Notes: generated by a model not told the origin, from the letters alone. Numbered from the stretch's first letter, positions 10,561-21,949 are shown. The stretch: DNA of 64,000 nucleotides from Siphonodentalium dalli (GCA_032622095.1 CP136065.1:111889195-111953194), one strand, 5' to 3'. Translations and numbers: made by a program.

Positions 10561-11276
10561 CAACTTCCGCCGAACCTCAGTCTACTTTGTTAGGTAAATT
10601 CGTTTTGTGCGGATCTGTGCCAAAAATTCTGGGCAAAAAAATGACACATGTCACTGCTATTGATTTAATAAAACACTGAGGTCGGGTGTCTCCTAAAGTT
10701 CCACTAACATCAAATTCAACAAAAAAGTATATTGTGCTAGCCCAAGATTCGATGACGTAAAGCAAAAATCCGCCCATAGATATTAAGAATGCCAAGCGGT
10801 ATGGACACCACATACTTTCGTATCGATATATTGAAGATTGTATCTCAGCGGGGGAAAGTATACCAATGGATCCATACAGACTAGTTTTCGATTGTATCTC
10901 AGCGGGGGAAAGTATACAGTTTTCAGAGATTTTGATGTTAGAGAGTGTCGAACAGTTGCATCCAAATATAATGTGAAAAACGGCACGAGCATTTTCAAGT
11001 CTGCCCGCAATAAAAAAACGTCGCAATGTCATTAAAGCACCAACAAAGCCAAAGCGATTACATGGTCATAGTCCTGCTAATCATTATGCAATAACCAAAC
11101 GTAGTGAAGCCCTCAAATCTCCACCTCCGCAGCCATTTAGTAAAACTGTTGAAATGTTAAAACACTATGACGAATTTCAAAGTATTTCAAATGAAAGTCG
11201 GGAAAACATACGGGTTCAATGGATGGCACTAGACGTGGAGTACAAAACTCGTCTAGCTGCCTGGAACGAGCAGTGA
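10560..11276 (+). pseudogene. BRCT-like C-terminal domain and tail
   Basis: After the transposase-like core the frame reads LLGKFVLCGSVPK...KMTHVTAIDLIKH (about 10587-10676), then GRVSPKVPL and KKYIVLAQDS (about 10681-10752), and after a further shift an alpha-helix-like ILSYRYIEDCISAGESI (about 10812-10862). This order (G-x-F-V-L-x-G, a Thr-His, GGRVS, a buried beta-strand, then the aromatic-acidic-Cys helix followed by G and I-P) is that of a BRCT domain, a phosphopeptide and DNA-end binding module of repair proteins. A basic Pro/Lys tail follows and ends with TGA at 11274-11276. At least two frameshifts break it. A BRCT tail on a transposase-like protein is not an arrangement I can assign to a named superfamily. 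Confidence 0.55.
10835..10914. repeat. Short tandem duplication inside the BRCT-like domain
   Basis: A 27-base segment beginning GATTGTATCTCAGCGGGG occurs twice, 53 bases apart. The second copy duplicates the DCISAGESI helix coding, so it arose after the gene formed. The shift is not a multiple of three and contributes to breaking the frame. Confidence 0.85.
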
Positions 11277-11420
11277 AAATCAAGAGATAATTACAATAAG
11301 ATCGCCGATCCACGATATTTATCGCTAAATGATAGAATCGCTTAATGTATTAAATGTGAATTGTTAATGATCTCTTATCCGTAAATCATTTCAATCTAGA
11401 TAGATATAAATGCATCAATG

Positions 11421-11898
11421 CATCATAATATTGTGAATATTCGTGTAGTGTTGGCCTCCTTGTCACGTGGGCAACGTTCCACCAGAGACTGGGGTTTTTA
11501 CTCTATGTCGAGTAGGTCCATGTTTCCGGGATTCCAACAGTACACGAATTGATACAATATAAAATGACCCATGAACTTGAATGTACAAGTGACCGCTCCC
11601 CATATATATATAGTGCTTCTTTTGGTGCATTCTAGTTCGTTTTAACTTATTAAATGTCATATCTTGTAATATTCCTGTGAAGTATATTTATGCATCATGT
11701 TTTTTTCGAGTATACGTGTTTACATGTGTGCATCATAATATTGTGAATATTCGTGTAGTGTTGGCCTCCTGGTCATGTGGGCTGACCGACTCTCGTCCAA
11801 CTTACCACCAGAGACGAGGGTTTTTACTCGAGTTTTTATGTCGAGTAGGTCCATGTTTCCGGGATTTCAACATTACACGAATTGCTACAATATTCAAT
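11421..11898. repeat. Two copies of a short foldback repeat
   Basis: A unit beginning CATCATAATATTGTGAATAT lies at 11421 and again at 11731. Each copy ends in an inverted version of its start: TTCGTGTAGTGTTG at the left faces CAACATTACACGAA or CAACAGTACACGAA at the right, about 120-140 bases on. The inside carries GAGTAGGTCCATGTTTCCGGGATT in both. This looks like a small MITE family present twice, directly downstream of the broken transposase-like gene. Confidence 0.7.
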
Positions 11899-11899
11899 T

Positions 11900-12918
11900 A
11901 TCATTACCAATCCGACATATCTGGCATGTTTAACTTTCTTCTCTCGCATATTGATCGCCTTGTTCAACTTCAAACACACATAGTTTATTGTATATAAGCC
12001 ATGTTATGTTTTAAATAACTCAGTTGGAACTGGTTGGAATAACTTTTAAATTTTGGAAATTTGTTTAAGCCCACAACCTGGATTCATCGTTAGTCGTAAA
12101 TGCGAAATCACTTACTCTTATTCTTCTGGCACAGTATATTTCCAGATAGTATTCTTTTAAAACTAATTTGTATTTGGTTCTGTAAATATATAGTGTTGTA
12201 TATATTTGTTGACCAACTTGGAATGAAACGTTTATGTATGCATGTTCATATTATCTGAAATATAAATAAATTGTAAGACACATCTATGGTTCAAGCGTTA
12301 TCCATTTCCGATACATCAGAGTTATGGAGGCACAGACGGGACTAACTTTAAGTTTAGTCCGGATTCCGGATCCGGATCAGGATACGAATTTGGCCGAAAG
12401 TGCTTTCTTCCGGATCAGGATCCGACCCACTTTTTAAAATTGCTTTAAATCATTATTATGTGACATTTTCGCATTATATCACTGTTGTATAAATGGGGGT
12501 AGAAAACTTCATGTAAGTAAGATATATAGGTGCGCTACAGTAAGCATGTAACTACGGATTGTTCTGCTACGTGCATCAATATAGCGAGCATCAGGATATA
12601 TCTGTTCCCAGTTCACGACATTAAAAAGCGTTGTTATGGCCGGTAAATTAGAAATTAACTTTGTTTATTATCCGCATTGTTTACATGTACATTACGTGTG
12701 CATCTGCTTTAAACTGTATACCCCGGATTATAGAAGAATGTCGGGGTCCCAACCTCACTAAATTAATTAGGCCAATATAGCCAGCAAATTACCCATATAT
12801 CATGTTTTGACATGACTTGTAAAAGTAGACATTTGTAAGACTTGCTACATCAGTAGTTTGATGTTCTAAATTTGTTTGAATTAAATTAAAAAAAAAAAAA
12901 TTCAAATCAAAAATTGAT
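11900..12918. other. No gene recognised
   Basis: AT-rich sequence. A short repetitive patch of CCGGATCAGGAT/CCGGATCC motifs lies at 12357-12432. A poly-A run is at 12887-12900. Nothing else is seen. Confidence 0.5.
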
Positions 12919-13142
12919 GTTTACTAGACATGTAGATTTATTTTCCCCACCTTGATTTATATACCGACCTGCATGTACAACCATTTCTGTAGCATGTAGA
13001 TAGTGTAACTAGACATGTAGATTTATTTTCAACCTTGGTTTATATACGGACCTGCATGAACAACCATTTCTGTAGCATGTAGATAGTGTTTACTAGACAT
13101 GTAGATTTATTTTCCCACCTTGATTTATATACTGACCTGCAT
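12919..13142. repeat. Tandem repeat, about 85-bp unit, 2.6 copies
   Basis: The unit begins ACTAGACATGTAGATTTATT at 12923, 13008 and 13092 and ends TGTAGCATGTAGATAGTGT. The third copy is cut at the point where the 13160-13290 repeat starts. Confidence 0.85.
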
Positions 13143-13159
13143 GCCAAGAAATGTAAAAA

Positions 13160-13290
13160 AAAAATAGGAATTTTCGAAATTTGTTATTTTTTGGTGAAAT
13201 TGCATTTTTTGGATGTAAAAGGGTTTGACCACTGTGTAGGAACTGTTACATCGGAAGTCGTTCTATCGCCGGTATTGTGATGGTTCTTGC
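13160..13290. repeat. Copy 1 of a repeat shared with 16655-16870
   Basis: TTTGTTATTTTTTGGTGAAA at about 13179 recurs in direct orientation at 16818; the adjoining CTTCCGATGTAACAGTT-type block recurs inverted (plus strand AACTGTTACATCGGAAGTCG at 13243, reverse complement at 16689). The two halves therefore have opposite relative orientation in the two copies, as expected if the parent element was itself palindromic. Confidence 0.75.
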
Positions 13291-14188
13291 CTGATTTGAT
13301 ACGGTTCCTGATGATTGAAAATAATCATTTTTGTGACAAAATCACGCATAATTATAGATATCTTGAATATATTAAACTTTCCTGAATGAACAGAGGCTGC
13401 AGATGTGCCGTGTTATCGAAACCTGAACTCTAGACCACAATTAACTCAGTATTAGCGAGTTAACGCGTAAATATCAACATGTTACCACTGAAAATCAAGC
13501 CACGTGGACGCAATTTCTTTGTTTTTCGTGGCGTATAAAATATGAAACGCATTCTGAAGACAAACGCTGACTATAAAGTGTACCCGTGCTATTCTTTGTA
13601 AAATAGCTGAGAAAGTATCCCGATAGGGGTTGATCATTGGGAGCTGTGACCTCTTAATCAACACGGGTGCGTGTTACGGTTCTATTTCAAACCGATCATG
13701 GCTGTGACGGTTCTGTCCATGAGATTTATTCGAACGATTTCTGCACTTGGGTCAGAAAATAGTCTTGTGTATCTGACATTTTAAACCAGATAATGACTTT
13801 AGCTTATGTAATTTGTATAATAGAACAGGTATATTAATAAATAACACAATAAATACATAATACGGGAGATTAAGTGACATTAATAGGCAGAAATAAAATA
13901 TTGAAAGTCCCGATGAGTATAGTATCATAATCATGCCCGCCTATATAAATGACCAATGGTAATATAAATCTACTCTCAGCCTCTCAGGAGAATATGATAT
14001 GTTATATTCATTTACTTAATCTGGGCATTATTGAAAGATCCAGGTGTGACAATATTTCAATGCCAGCGCCATCATATTTCCTCCTCTGAAATCCGCCTGA
14101 GGGACATTTACACAAGTTTGTCGCCCAGACATGAATAATACTTATGAAATCACGTTCAACTGAATCATTGATAGGTTATGACGTGATT

Positions 14189-14215
14189 GGGGTGGTGGGG
14201 AGACTTGGGGAGGGG
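14189..14215 (+). other. G-quadruplex-forming motif
   Basis: Four GGGG runs are separated by loops TGGT, AGACTT and A. This fits the canonical four-tract G4 pattern with short loops. There is no gene nearby to which it could be tied. Confidence 0.7.
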
Positions 14216-14532
14216 ATGCTTAATTGGTGTCTATCCCCAACTTTGATCAAAATGTTCAACAGTTACAAATTTCTTATCTAACAATAGATTGGTTTGATAT
14301 TTAACACCAACAATATGTTGAAATTTTTCGCTTAATTTGATTGACAACAATTTAATAGTGGGGATTTTGTCGTTTTTAGACTAACATTTGCATACTTTCC
14401 TACACTTTAAACATGTAATCAACCATATTTGACATATACAAATGGACATATTCTTTAGAGTTGATCCAAAACTCATGATGGGTGGACATGAAGTAGGGAG
14501 CAGGTGTGATCTAGTTTTCTATATCACATTTA

Positions 14533-14556
14533 CCCCCCCCCCCCCCCCCCCCCCCC
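14533..14556 (+). repeat. Poly-C tract of 24 bases
   Basis: An uninterrupted run of C. Its length may be inaccurate because homopolymers are error-prone in sequencing. Confidence 0.85.
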
Positions 14557-15622
14557 AATTGGCAAGAAACTTGTTTAATGGACAAGTAATCTAATTCCAT
14601 TTAATTAGTATGCTTTGTATTAAATAATGTATGCTCTTTTGCAAAATAAATCATCTCTCTCTCTCGCTCTCCATCTGTTGGGAACATTTCCAATCTTGTG
14701 GGGGTGGGGGCGCCAGGTTGGTAACTTCCAACACTTGGGAATCTTGAAGCCAGTCTAGATGTTTTTTGCAATTTTCAGGTTCAGATATCCACATTTTCAC
14801 ACTGGGCCCATGTATCCCGAGTTTCTCCCCCGGTTTGCACGGTGGCCAATCAAAGGCTACTGATCAATTCACTTCATAATGGTATACAATCTAGAGCTAT
14901 AATGTGTCATGCAGTTGGGGAAAACCAAAGCCCAGGCCTTGTGCATGAGTTTGGTCTGTTTCAAGGGGATGGTGCGGTTGGAAATTCCAAGGTGGACGCC
15001 CCAACATTGGATACCCTCCAGCCCACGTCCCTGCTCATTTGACACGTTAGTAGCGAGGAATAATAATGTGCCTTATAATAGCCAGGTTCAGACACCCATG
15101 GCACTAATTTTTAATGATATTCAAACAATCTGTTACTGCATGTTGAATTTAATAGCTGAGCATTCCTACAAATGAATCAATAGGATTCAAGTAGCTGCTC
15201 ATTATAGCACATTTAGTCGCCAAAGAATTAACATCCATATAATATTTGTAACTGTAGGATTCTTTGCCTTTTTATATCTTCTATGAAAAAATAAGATATC
15301 CCCAGTCAATCTAAAATATGATTGAATGGAAGATTATCGTGCTTGTATATGCTTTAATAGCGGCATATTCTAGAATTCTAGAATTTAACCTAGATAATCA
15401 GCATCCAGCAAGCGGATGCCCGACATAAACTTCATAAACTGCGTAATCAGAGCATTGTATGGGTGTCAAATAACTGTTAACGTCTTATTTTTGGCTTTTT
15501 GTTGAGTAAAATACGTCTACGAAAATAGACAAGACTAGCCGATGTGCCCCCTCTTCGTCCGGGCTATTTAGGGATATTTTGGTGATCGTATCCGCCTGGG
15601 CAAATTATTGTTCGATCGGCCC

Positions 15623-16020
15623 GGAAACATGCCTATATGAGCGAATATGGTCAAGGACATGGTCGCACGTGAAATTGGACCCACCCATATTGTTCCCGGG
15701 ATCAAAGTAGGCCTACATTATACCAAATTTGAGTCGGATCGGTCGAGGTCCAGAAACATGCCTATATGAGCGTATATGAATGAGGTCAAGTTCAAGGATA
15801 AAGTCGCAAGTGAAATTGGACCCACCCATATTGTTCCCGTGATCAAAGTAGAACCAGCTACCAAATTTGAGTGGGATCGGTCGAGGCCCATAAACATGCC
15901 TATATGAGCGTATTTGAGCGAGTTCAAGGACACTGACGCACGTGAAATTGGACCCGCCCATATTGTTCCCCGGATCAAAGTAGGCCTACACACCAAATTT
16001 GAGTCGGATCGGTCGAGCAG
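15623..16020. repeat. Tandem repeat, about 130-140-bp unit, three copies
   Basis: Each unit contains AAACATGCCTATATGAGCG (15625, 15754, 15893), GTGAAATTGGACC, CCATATTGTTCCC and AAATTTGAGTCGGATCGGTC. The array ends in CGAGCAGTTTTTCGAGT and a tail of CATACATACAGAAG. The GATCGGTCGAG...TTTT ending followed by a simple tail is common in dispersed tandem elements of invertebrates. The minus-strand open frames across it are by-products of the repeat. Confidence 0.85.
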
Positions 16021-16079
16021 TTTTTCGAGTCTATAAAACAAATACATACATACAGAAGTTCCAAAATATATAATAGATA

Positions 16080-16650
16080 AAATACAAGACAGATAACTCT
16101 ATATATTCCGTCTACGCTCACGCTTTACGAAGTCCAGCGCAATGAAATTTCACTATTGTTAACCAGCTGTTGACTCATGGAAATGTCGGGCCTGCAAAAC
16201 GCGTTATTTTTCAAACTAGCTGGCGACTTTGTGAATTTTGATAAGCGTAACACAGCTTATTGGATAAGCATAGGAAGGCAGTGTAATTCATCGAAATTAA
16301 TGACAAGTGGTGCAAATTTCAACTTAATGCATAGTTTGTTGTGTTTATCTTTGTATACTTTCACAAAATTGGCAGTTTGAACCATGTACCATGGCAAATA
16401 TTAGCCATAGTTTTACCCGTATAGAACGATAAAATGGGGAGAGAACCGACTCGACAAGGAGAGAACCCAAACAATTATAAAAATTCGCGTTTTTTGTCGT
16501 TATGACTCGCACAATGAAAGTTTCGTAATTAACACACTCAGTGCCACAGTGACAGATTGTGATGGGATCGAAAATAACTAATCGAATTATCACCTAGATG
16601 CCTCAAAATTGCGTTTTAACTGTCAAAAAGTCGTGAAAATGTATAATTTC
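16080..16650. other. No gene recognised
   Basis: Short open frames only (16177-16380 plus, 16345-16593 minus), without recognisable domains. Confidence 0.45.
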
Positions 16651-16654
16651 GATC

Positions 16655-16870
16655 AGCAAGAACCATCACAAACCGACGATAGAATGACTTCCGATGTAAC
16701 AGTTCATACACAGTGGGTTTGACATTGGTTTGACAAAGATAAAATGATATGAAAGTTTTAAAATTAAAAAAAAAAATGGGATTTTTTTAAATTTGGAAAT
16801 GAATGAAATTTTCAAAATTTGTTATTTTTTGGTGAAATTGCGTGTTTCGGATGTAAAAGGGTTTTTGACA
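16655..16870. repeat. Copy 2 of the repeat shared with 13160-13290
   Basis: CAAGAACCATCACAA...CTTCCGATGTAACAGTTC (16658-16710) is the reverse complement of the block at 13230-13290. TTTGTTATTTTTTGGTGAAA (16818) is in the same orientation as at 13179. It directly borders the 36-bp minisatellite, which begins about 45 bases later. Confidence 0.75.
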
Positions 16871-16914
16871 TTGATTTTACAAAGAGCAAATCATATGACT
16901 GTTTTTTAAAGTTG

Positions 16915-19900
16915 CTTGTTATCATTACATGGGGGTTACCTCTTTTATGGCTTGTTATCATTACATGGGGGTTACTTCTTTTATGGCTTGTTATCATTAC
17001 ATGGGGGTTACTTCTTTTATGGCTTGTTATCATTACATGGGGGGTTACTTCTTTTATGGCTTGTTATCATTACATGGGGGTTACTTCTTTTATGGCTTGT
17101 TATCATTACATGGGGGTTACCTCTTTTATGGCTTGTTATCATTACATGGGGGTTACTTCTTTTATGGCTTGTTATCATTACATGGGGGTTACCTCTTTTA
17201 TGGCTTGTTATCATTACATGGGGGTTAGCTCTTTTATGGCTTGTTATCATTACATGGGGGTTACTTCTTTTATGGCTTGTTATCATTACATGGGGGTTAC
17301 TTCTTTTATGGCTTGTTATCATTACATGGGGGTTACCTCTTTTATGGCTTGTTATCATTACATGGGGGTTAGCTCTTTTATGGCTTGTTATCATTACATG
17401 GGGGTTACTTCTTTTATGGCTTGTTATCATTACATGGGGGTTAGCTCTTTTATGGCTTGCTATCATTACATGGGGGTTACCTCTTTTATGGCTTGTTATC
17501 ATTACATGGGGGTTACTTCTTTTATGGCTTGTTATCATTACATGGGGGTTACTTCTTTTATGGCTTGTTATCATTACATGGGGGTTACTTCTTTTATGGC
17601 TTGCCATCATTACATGGGGGTTACCTCTTTTATGGCTTGTTATCATTACATGGGGGTTAGCTCTTTTATGGCTTGTTATCATTACATGGGGGTTAGCTCT
17701 TTTATGGCTTGTTATCATTACATGGGGGTTACTTCTTTTATGGCTTGCCATCATTACATGGGGGTTACCTCTTTTATGGCTTGTTATCATTACATGGGGG
17801 TTACCTCTTTTATGGCTTGTTATCATTACATGGGGGTTACCTCTTTTATGGCTTGTTATCATTACATGGGGGTTAGCTCTTTTATGGCTTGTTATCATTA
17901 CATGGGGGTTACTTCTTTTATGGCTTGCCATCATTACATGGGGGTTACCTCTTTTATGGCTTGCTATCATTACATGGGGGTTACCTCTTTTATGGCTTGT
18001 TATCATTACATGGGGGTTACTTCTTTTATGGCTTGTTATCATTACATGGGGGTTACCTCTGTTATGGCTTGCTATCATTACATGGGGGTTACCTCTTTTA
18101 TGGCTTGTTATCATTACATGGGGGTTACTTCTTTTATGGCTTGTTATCATTACATGGGGGTTACTTCTTTTATGGCTTGTTATCATTACATGGGGGTTAC
18201 TTCTTTTATGGCTTGCCATCATTACATGGGGGTTACCTCTTTTATGGCTTGTTATCATTACATGGGGGTTAGCTCTTTTATGGCTTGTTATCATTACATG
18301 GGGGTTACTTCTTTTATGGCTTGCTATCATTACATGGGGGTTACCTCTTTTATGGCTTGTTATCATTACATGGGGGTTAGCTCTTTTATGGCTTGTTATC
18401 ATTACATGGGGGTTAGCTCTTTTATGGCTTGCTATCATTACATGGGGGTTACCTCTTTTATGGCTTGCCATCATTACATGGGGGTTACCTCTTTTATGGC
18501 TTGTTATCATTACATGGGGGTTAGCTCTTTTATGGCTTGCTATCATTACATGGGGGTTACCTCTTTTATGGCTTGTTATCATTACATGGGGGTTACCTCT
18601 TTTATGGCTTGTTATCATTACATGGGGGTTAGCTCTTTTATGGCTTGTTATCATTACATGGGGGTTAGCTCTTTTATGGCTTGCTATCATTACATGGGGG
18701 TTACCTCTTTTATGGCTTGTTATCATTACATGGGGGTTAGCTCTTTTATGGCTTGTTATCATTACATGGGGGTTACCTCTTTTATGGCTTGTTATCATTA
18801 CATGGGGGTTAGCTCTTTTATGGCTTGTTATCATTACATGGGGGTTACCTCTTTTATGGCTTGTTATCATTACATGGGGGTTACCTCTTTTATGGCTTGT
18901 TATCATTACATGGGGGTTAGCTCTTTTATGGCTTGTTATCATTACATGGGGGTTAGCTCTTTTATGGCTTGTTATCATTACATGGGGGTTACCTCTTTTA
19001 TGGCTTGTTATCATTACATGGGGGTTACCTCTTTTATGGCTTGTTATCATTACATGGGGGTTAGCTCTTTTATGGCTTGCTATCATTACATGGGGGTTAC
19101 CTCTTTTATGGCTTGTTATCATTACATGGGGGTTACCTCTTTTATGGCTTGTTATCATTACATGGGGGTTAGCTCTTTTATGGCTTGCTATCATTACATG
19201 GGGGTTACCTCTTTTATGGCTTGCCATCATTACATGGGGGTTACCTCTTTTATGGCTTGTTATCATTACATGGGGGTTAGCTCTTTTATGGCTTGTTATC
19301 ATTACATGGGGGTTAGCTCTTTTATGGCTTGTTATCATTACATGGGGGTTAGCTCTTTTATGGCTTGTTATCATTACATGGGGGTTACCTCTTTTATGGC
19401 TTGTTATCATTACATGGGGGTTACCTCTTTTATGGCTTGTTATCATTACATGGGGGTTACCTCTTTTATGGCTTGTTATCATTACATGGGGGTTAGCTCT
19501 TTTATGGCTTGCTATCATTACATGGGGGTTACCTCTTTTATGGCTTGTTATCATTACATGGGGGTTACCTCTTTTATGGCTTGTTATCATTACATGGGGG
19601 TTAGCTCTTTTATGGCTTGCTATCATTACATGGGGGTTACCTCTTTTATGGCTTGCCATCATTACATGGGGGTTACCTCTTTTATGGCTTGTTATCATTA
19701 CATGGGGGTTAGCTCTTTTATGGCTTGTTATCATTACATGGGGGTTAGCTCTTTTATGGCTTGCTATCATTACATGGGGGTTACCTCTTTTATGGCTTGC
19801 CATCATTACATGGGGGTTACCTCTTTTATGGCTTGTTATCATTACATGGGGGTTACCTCTTTTATGGCTTGTTATCATTACATGGGGGTTAGCTCTTTTA

Positions 19901-20545
19901 TGGCTTGTTATCATTACATGGGGGTTACTTCTTTTATGGCTTGCCATCATTACATGGGGGTTACCTCTTTTATGGCTTGCTGTCATTACATGGGGGTTAC
20001 CTCTTTTATGGCTTGTTATCATTACATGGGGGTTACTTCTTTTATGGCTTGTTATCATTACATGGGGGTTACCTCTGTTATGGCTTGCTATCATTACATG
20101 GGGGTTACCTCTTTTATGGCTTGTTATCATTACATGGGGGTTACCTCTGTTATGGCTTGTTATCATTACATGGGGGGTTACTTATTTTATGGCTTGTTAT
20201 CATTACATGGGGGTTACTTCTTTTATGGCTTGTTATCATTACATGGGGGTTAGCTCTTTTATGGCTTGTTATCATTACATGGGGGTTAGCTCTTTTATGG
20301 CTTGTTATCATTACATGGGGGTTACTTCTTTTATGGCTTGTTATCATTACATGGGGGTTAGCTCTTTTATGGCTTGTTATCATTACATGGGGGTTACCTC
20401 TTTTATGGCTTGTTATCATTACATGGGGGTTACCTCTTTTATGGCTTGTTATCATTACATGGGGGTTACTTCTTTTATGGCTTGTTATCATTACATGGGG
20501 GTTACCTCTTTTATGGCTTGTTATCATTACATGGGGGGTTAGTAT
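16915..20545. repeat. 36-bp minisatellite, about 100 units
   Basis: The unit is CTTGTTATCATTACATGG + GGGTTACCTCTTTTATGG. Units are nearly identical; variation is concentrated at two places: GTTATC/GCTATC/GCCATC at the start, and TTACCTC/TTACTTC/TTAGCTC in the second half, with CTCTGTTATGG in three units. Three units (near 17036, 20173 and 20533) have six Gs instead of five. Because 36 is a multiple of three and the unit lacks stops, three plus frames and one minus frame stay open for more than 1000 codons. In the different frames it would encode 12-residue repeats such as MACYHYMGVTSF or WLVIITWGLPLL on the plus strand and MITSHKRGNPHV on the minus strand. I treat these as a by-product: the indels shift frame without any sign of correction and no splice, promoter or unique coding flank is seen. 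Confidence 0.95.
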
Positions 20546-21945
20546 ATAGTGGGGACCTCAATGTGGCTATCACCCGCCACGAGACAGACCATCTTTAATT
20601 TAGTGCGACATGCCTGTAATCACAGTTAACTGACAGCACACGTTGGATCCGTGCATCGATTCAAAAGCCAATTATCTAATGGGCGCTTAACACGGCTCTA
20701 TGTGAATGATGTGTCTTGTCGCCATAAAGGGACATAGCTGCATGCGTTCTAGCTGTAGGTTAGTGTTTAAATTGTCAAAGTCCCAAGGAATTTATGCGAA
20801 AAAAGGCCTCTGTTATCAAAACCCATTTCAATTTTAACTACGAGAATGCATTTGAATGTATTTAGCGCTTTTCAATAGGAATTTTTCTGGAAAAAGGTAA
20901 GCAATTGAGTTTTTTTCAAAATTTCTGTCTTGTGAGCAAAACACCCATTTTCTTCCGGTTTTTCGTACTTAGGAGCGGCGAGCAGCATAATGATCTTCAA
21001 CAGGCTCCCTTTGGGAGCTTTTATTCAGCGTATATAGGCCTAGGGCCACAGGCCCTTGCACTGCGGCCCATTTGTGCACTTCGCGCACATTGTTATATTG
21101 TATAAAACGTTATTGATCAATTTGGTATATTCCGTATATGTACTCCTTCGATTCCACACATAATGCAGAACTTTCATAGCAAAGACACAATCCATTACTT
21201 ATATTCACACTGAAGTGGCATATTATAAGAACATTTAGCACCCATTTCTAACGATGGTATAGAACGTTCTAGTCTCGACACTACATGCACTTCCGCGACA
21301 AAGCCAACATGCATTACTTATAATATTCACACAATCTGACAATTAGTTTATAGCGCCCATTTTCAACAACACTTTGGTAGAGCGCATGGAAATTTTGTCA
21401 ATACAATACATTTTGACAAACGTCATAAGAAATAGTGTCTACCTGAGTGCAAATACTGCATTTGGGACCAGGTTAGATCTCATGTTTGCTTTGACCAATC
21501 GGTGTGAAATTTGTTGAGTCACCTTTTACGACACATTATAGGCCGTGGTACAAATTTGGGTCACATTGGATGCATGGTTGAAAAGTTAGAAACGTGCCAA
21601 AATCGTGACCGAGTTATACACACACACACAGACACACACACACACAGACGACGGGTTTTATATATATAGATATCGCTGGAAAGTCTTTTGTTGAGCGAGG
21701 TGTTGGGATATTCAAATTAACAGTATTACATATATGTAATGTTTATATGCATATTTAGTGGTATAGGGTCATAGTCAGAAATCATAGTGAGGGGCATGTT
21801 TAGGAATGAGAATGCGATAGTTTGAGCACTGGTATGAAGAAAATTATTCGAGTAGAATTATGATTATGCATAGAGTATAACAATGAATATTCATATTATT
21901 TATAGAGCACAGTCGGGACATCCTTTGTTTTGACAGCGTACATTT
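20546..21945. other. Non-coding sequence with short repeats
   Basis: No protein-like frame. Two similar blocks near 21177-21260 and 21295-21385 (both containing ATTACTTAT...ATTCACAC and CCCATTT) suggest a decayed tandem duplication. A CA/CACAGA microsatellite lies at about 21617-21652, preceded by AAAATCGTGACCGAGTTATA, a typical end of a dispersed repeat. Confidence 0.5.
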
Positions 21946-21949
21946 TACA

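Larger units (their letters stand above)
13300..15620. other. No gene recognised; simple-sequence tracts only
   Basis: No protein-like frame on either strand. The stretch contains a G-quadruplex motif (14189-14215), a poly-C run (14533-14556), a short CT-rich microsatellite near 14653-14671 and a G-rich patch at 14699-14711. Confidence 0.5.

Noticed and set aside
15713-16047. Minus-strand ORFs with repeated SYRHVYGPRPI-type text
   Set aside because: They follow the three-copy tandem repeat and have no unique portion.
16915-20545. CRISPR array
   Set aside because: The period is regular but there are no unique spacers; every base of the 36-bp unit is repeated. The context is eukaryotic.
16819-20549. 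Several open frames of more than 1000 codons as giant repeat-protein genes
   Set aside because: Four frames are open at once because the 36-bp unit has no stop; extra Gs shift the frame with no compensating change, and no promoter, splice or unique coding flank is seen.
21000-21040. GGCTCCC-TTT-GGGAGC followed by TTTT as a Rho-independent terminator
   Set aside because: The sequence is eukaryotic and no gene ends here; the hairpin is probably part of a dispersed repeat.
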